From positions 1-10,219 of the forward strand of contig JAHHLP010000578.1 in NCBI GenBank assembly GCA_018679295.1: DNA of 10,219 nucleotides, read 5' to 3'. Positions 7,303 to 10,219 of this stretch are shown here, in pieces; position 1 is the first letter of the stretch, and every line of letters starts with the position of its first letter. Origin of the DNA: Rhodothermia bacterium (GTDB lineage: Bacteria > Bacteroidota > Rhodothermia > Rhodothermales > JABDKH01). The notes below the pieces were generated by a model, which searched no databases, was not told where the DNA came from, and worked only from the letters and a program-made list of their open reading frames with translations. A program made the position numbers and the translations under genes.

Positions 7303-8439
7303 TCAGCTCCTGGATCTGCGAGTGATCCGCTTGGCAACCAGTGCCGTCAGATATGTCTTCTTCGCTTCAGCGCCCCGAAATGCGAGTGCGCGAAATACGT
7401 GCGTATGCATTGCTTTGGGGCCCGCAAACAGCGTCTTTGCAGCCAATCTAGATGCCAATCGGGCAGGCAGGTCGTCCAGAGCCTTTTGTAGGACATCCTT
7501 TGGCACCTTGGCCCCGAGAAGGCCAACCGCCAGCAACACTGCGACATTCACTAATCTATCGCTTCCCGTCGACACAGCCTTTTTATACACAACGCCCCAA
7601 TTAATGGTCTGCTTTTGGGAAAGAGCAGCAATATCCGCAATCCACGTAAGGCGACTCCAACTGTGTTTTGCCCCATGAAAGCACAGGTATAGTACCAAGT
7701 CCTCCAATTGCAGGGTCTTAAGTTCGACGCTTTGGAACTCGACAACCGCTGGGGCCATCAACGCCGCTTCTGGATCCAGACCCGAGCTAAACGGAAACCA
7801 GCTTCTCCGACTTGGATCGGGGAAGTCGTCGAGCGTCCAATGCAAATCAACCGGAGACTGATTCCCAACAAACGTGAGGCCGGTCTTGGTTTCTATCAAA
7901 CCTTCGATCTCGTCCGTACTAACAGCCGCATACTCGATAACCGGGTCCGGAACTACCGGCTCATATCCGAGCGCTATGAGTTCGGCCGCCGCCGTTCGGT
8001 ATTGACTCTTGCGTACAAGGACGTCCATATCTCCTGAGCGGCGCAGGTGCGGCGGGCTATAGGCCAAGGCCCCAAGAGTTACGCCTTTCACAGTGAGAGA
8101 CTCAACACCCTTCGCGCTGAAGGCCGCCCGAATCCGATCGAGTTCGTTGACCTGTGCGGCAATGCTGAGTTCCACCACGGCCTGCTGTAACCGAAGCCAT
8201 TCCCTCATCGCAGGCGGGCAGCTGGCGGACAGCTCTTTGGACAAGATTACTCCTTGGTAGACAATCGACGAAACTCCATGGAAGACAGCTAGCTGTAAGG
8301 CTCGAGCCCAGGACGCATCATCTCCCACAACCAATTTGCTCGGCGCTCTGCCGAGTACTTTGGCAACGCAGGTCAGCAGTGTCCGTACTGATTGGCCGTC
8401 AGCGCCAGATGCGGCAATGTCAATCAAGCTGCGCGCCAT
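7303..8439 (-). CDS. Nucleotidyltransferase-family protein (NTP_transf_5 type)
   Basis: This 378-residue soluble protein matches the uncharacterised nucleotidyltransferase family NTP_transf_5 (PF14907). The expected landmarks appear in order: VKGVTLGALAY 117-127, RRSGDMDVLV 133-142 (the GDxD metal-binding pair of the polymerase-beta-type fold, D137 and D139), a DLHW block 198-201, and CFHGAKHSWSRLTWIADIAAL 253-272. The C-terminal part is helical and ends in a basic tail (KRITRRSRS). The substrate of the family is not established. Members often sit in lasso-peptide clusters and in exopolysaccharide loci next to PqqD-like, transglutaminase-like and HPr-kinase-like genes, and a PqqD-like gene is present here about 7 kb downstream. 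The start is an ATG with no Shine-Dalgarno; the catalytic Asp residues are intact, so it looks functional. Confidence 0.85.
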   Translation of the reverse strand: MARSLIDIAASGADGQSVRTLLTCVAKVLGRAPSKLVVGDDASWARALQLAVFHGVSSIVYQGVILSKELSASCPPAMREWLRLQQAVVELSIAAQVNELDRIRAAFSAKGVESLTVKGVTLGALAYSPPHLRRSGDMDVLVRKSQYRTAAAELIALGYEPVVPDPVIEYAAVSTDEIEGLIETKTGLTFVGNQSPVDLHWTLDDFPDPSRRSWFPFSSGLDPEAALMAPAVVEFQSVELKTLQLEDLVLYLCFHGAKHSWSRLTWIADIAALSQKQTINWGVVYKKAVSTGSDRLVNVAVLLAVGLLGAKVPKDVLQKALDDLPARLASRLAAKTLFAGPKAMHTHVFRALAFRGAEAKKTYLTALVAKRITRRSRS

Positions 8440-8565
8440 GCTAGACGAGATCCAAGAGGGGTAACGTCTCGAAGGAGCCCGCTCCGGAGTGCGGTCGCAG
8501 ACAGGGAACTGCCATCGGGTTGACGTTAATGTGTTGACGGTCGGTGTGGGACCTGCAACAGTTAC
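8440..8565. promoter_or_regulatory. Gap with direct repeats upstream of the nucleotidyltransferase gene
   Basis: Two copies of GTTGACG (8519-8525 and 8533-8539) lie 14 bp apart, start to start, about 80 to 100 bp before the ATG. A small inverted repeat GGAGC-CC-GCTCC is at 8474-8485. Such spacing could suit a regulator that binds two half-sites, but no consensus was recognised. Confidence 0.25.
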
Positions 8566-10219
8566 TTAGTTGCCGTAGACGAGTGTCGCCGGACGGTCAA
8601 CATAGACACTATAGCCTTGGCCTGGAACCAGAGATTCGAGAGTGGTAATGCCAAGCTCCGGGTAAAAGACCCGTCCTTCGCCGTCCTTAATCATCACCAA
8701 CGCATCACCTATCGATGTCAATGCTTGATCGACACCGAGAGAGGACTCCAAGACGTACGGTATCAGATTCCACCCTGAACCCAGCGATATCGGAGTAGCT
8801 GGGTCTATGGCCCCACTACCTGTAACATTGATAGTCGCCGCCGAGTCAATGTTGAGTTGATAAGCGGTCGATAAGTCCCACTGGCCGATTGTATCGATTC
8901 CGAACTCCGGGTAGTAGACGTTGCCTATGCCATCCTTGACAATGACTAGGTCTGAACGTACGTCTTCAACCAGGCGTTCGACAGCCAAGTCAATCGGCTC
9001 AACGTTTAGAGACACGAGATTCCATCCGCGGCTCAGATCAAGTTGCTGCGACGAATCACTTGAATTTGGACTCCCCTCCGATCCGTCAAAAGTATAGGGA
9101 AGGCTCACATTCGTACCGTTCAAGTTCAGCGTACCACTTCCGCTGATAATACTGCCGAGCGGTGCAGTAACGTTGTTCGCCGCAACACTCGATCCACTTG
9201 AGATGTTTATTACGGTTCTAGCAGCCCCAACGAAGGCCACATTGTCAATCGCTACGTTTTCGCACGCTGGCTGCATCCTGATGGCTCCTGTGAGCGTGAC
9301 ATCTTGAATCTTGACGTCAACGCAGCGCATGAATGTCGGGTTAGCGTGGCCATCCGCAATCTCAAGCTGGAGATCGTGCCATTGGCCGGAGTAGACGCCG
9401 TCGCCGTGACCCAAGTAGAGCCTGCCGCCTAGCATCGAAGGGTTGCTATCGTCGCCTCGCCATCGGTGAAACCCCGTGAACTCGTCGCCGCTGCCGCTAC
9501 CCCAAAGCCAGCTGCCCAGAATGTCGTCCCCTTCCCCACCGCAGTTCACGACGGTAACATCATTGTAGCTCCCTACCTCAACGGTCGCCGTTCCGCTGCT
9601 TTCTGCTCGCTCCGCATGCATTAATAGGGGTTGCCGCAGGCCATATCCAAAGTTGGAATTGTCACAGACAATCTTCATGTACTTTAACCCAGGGCCGTCG
9701 ATCCCGCCGATTGCACTCGAGCGTGGCGCGACCCCGTCCAATCCGTCCGACTTCCCCGCCTGCATCAACGCGCCAACCGTCGACACTCGAACTCCGGATT
9801 CAGTGAAGCCCAAGTCCTTGTAGGTTATGACCAGCGGTTGTGATGCCGATGACCCCAGCCGGTAAGCGCCATACACGAACCAGTGCGACCATCCATACTG
9901 AAGCTCAATACTTCCTTCGACAGTCCTGTTATTATTAAACCATACACCTACGGTCTTCTTTCCAAACTGATTGTAGTCATTATTGGTGTTTGTCGAGGCT
10001 CCTGTCCACCCCATAGCGACGGCGAAGGGATCCTGAACAAGGACGTTCTCAAAATGAACTACTCGGTTGTTGAAACCACCTAGAGTGCCGATCGCATTGC
10101 CCGTGTGAATCCCGGCGAAATAGACGGTATCGACGACGGTGTCCATCACCTTCAGTCCATAGTCTTTGCTAAATCTGGTGTTTACGCGAAGGTGTATGTT
10201 ATCGTCGCCCGATCCAACA
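8566..10219 (-). CDS. Secreted beta-helix-like protein with two C-terminal GWNL modules (N-terminus missing)
   Basis: The frame stays open to the right edge, so the start lies outside and the visible part is 550 residues. The in-frame GTG-ATG at 10149-10144 is inside the coding region, since upstream codons continue the same type of sequence (GSGDDNIHLRVNTRF). The body has many short strands and turns, for example NVAIDNVAFVGA and DVKIQDVTLTGA, as in right-handed parallel beta-helix proteins that bind or cleave polysaccharides; no catalytic site could be assigned. A Ser-rich linker (SPNSSDSSQQ) leads to two tandem modules, each starting GWNL and holding VKDGxGxVYYPEFGI or IKDGEGRVFYPELGI. These modules are known at the C-termini of secreted proteins in this bacterial group. 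There is no usual YPNPFNP tail. The substrate is unknown. Confidence 0.75.
   Translation of the reverse strand, partial: VGSGDDNIHLRVNTRFSKDYGLKVMDTVVDTVYFAGIHTGNAIGTLGGFNNRVVHFENVLVQDPFAVAMGWTGASTNTNNDYNQFGKKTVGVWFNNNRTVEGSIELQYGWSHWFVYGAYRLGSSASQPLVITYKDLGFTESGVRVSTVGALMQAGKSDGLDGVAPRSSAIGGIDGPGLKYMKIVCDNSNFGYGLRQPLLMHAERAESSGTATVEVGSYNDVTVVNCGGEGDDILGSWLWGSGSGDEFTGFHRWRGDDSNPSMLGGRLYLGHGDGVYSGQWHDLQLEIADGHANPTFMRCVDVKIQDVTLTGAIRMQPACENVAIDNVAFVGAARTVINISSGSSVAANNVTAPLGSIISGSGTLNLNGTNVSLPYTFDGSEGSPNSSDSSQQLDLSRGWNLVSLNVEPIDLAVERLVEDVRSDLVIVKDGIGNVYYPEFGIDTIGQWDLSTAYQLNIDSAATINVTGSGAIDPATPISLGSGWNLIPYVLESSLGVDQALTSIGDALVMIKDGEGRVFYPELGITTLESLVPGQGYSVYVDRPATLVYGN
8569..9042 (-). repeat. Tandem pair of GWNL modules at the C-terminus
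   Basis: Module one (8791-9042) and module two (8569-8790) align as LSRGWNLVS / LGSGWNLIP, then D(L/A)V(I/M)(V/I)KDG.G.V(Y/F)YPE(F/L)GI.T(I/L) and a closing strand with a Tyr (AYQLNIDSAAT / GYSVYVDRPAT). The two copies are about 80 residues each and clearly diverged, so the duplication is old. The function of the module is not established. Confidence 0.8.

Noticed and set aside
7067..7678. Plus-strand open frame of 203 codons
   Set aside because: It runs through the intergenic gap and then antisense to the nucleotidyltransferase C-terminus; no motif and unlikely composition.

Overview
The window looks like a chromosomal piece from a moderately GC-rich member of the Bacteroidota / Rhodothermota (FCB) group. 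This is an inference from three things: a long secreted protein with a typical type IX secretion (T9SS) C-terminal sorting domain (YPNPFNP start, GLTSGLY near the end), a signal peptide whose predicted cleavage leaves Gln at the new N-terminus (AEA|Q, the Bacteroidetes 'Q-rule'), and start sites without a clear Shine-Dalgarno sequence. All supportable genes lie on the minus strand, so transcription runs from high to low coordinates.

In transcription order: (1) a secreted parallel beta-helix-like protein, cut by the right edge, ending in two tandem GWNL-type modules (8566-10219); (2) a nucleotidyltransferase-family protein of the NTP_transf_5 type (7303-8439); (3) a polytopic membrane WecA/TagO-type polyprenyl-phosphate sugar-1-phosphate transferase, which starts lipid-linked glycan synthesis (5779-6945); (4) a 1,625-residue secreted protein with an N-terminal two-cysteine domain, 13 PKD domains, a concanavalin-like domain and a T9SS tail (477-5354); (5) a small PqqD-like protein (66-356); and (6) possibly the first codons of another gene running off the left edge (1-14).

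Four non-coding gaps separate these genes. Two are longer than 300 bp (5355-5778 and 6946-7302). They contain no convincing gene or RNA, but they and the shorter gaps contain several inverted and direct repeats: a strong hairpin between the PKD gene and the PqqD gene (385-413), a 23-nt near-palindrome at the stop of the sugar transferase gene (5757-5779), a hairpin just after the nucleotidyltransferase gene (7280-7300), and short direct repeats.

The WecA-type enzyme, NTP_transf_5 protein and PqqD-like protein fit an extracellular polysaccharide or peptide-modification neighbourhood, since the last two families are common companions in such loci and in lasso-peptide clusters. The two large secreted proteins are exported surface or adhesion products. 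The genes are widely spaced, so a single operon is not demonstrated. No precursor peptide, CRISPR array, tRNA, rRNA or insertion sequence was seen.
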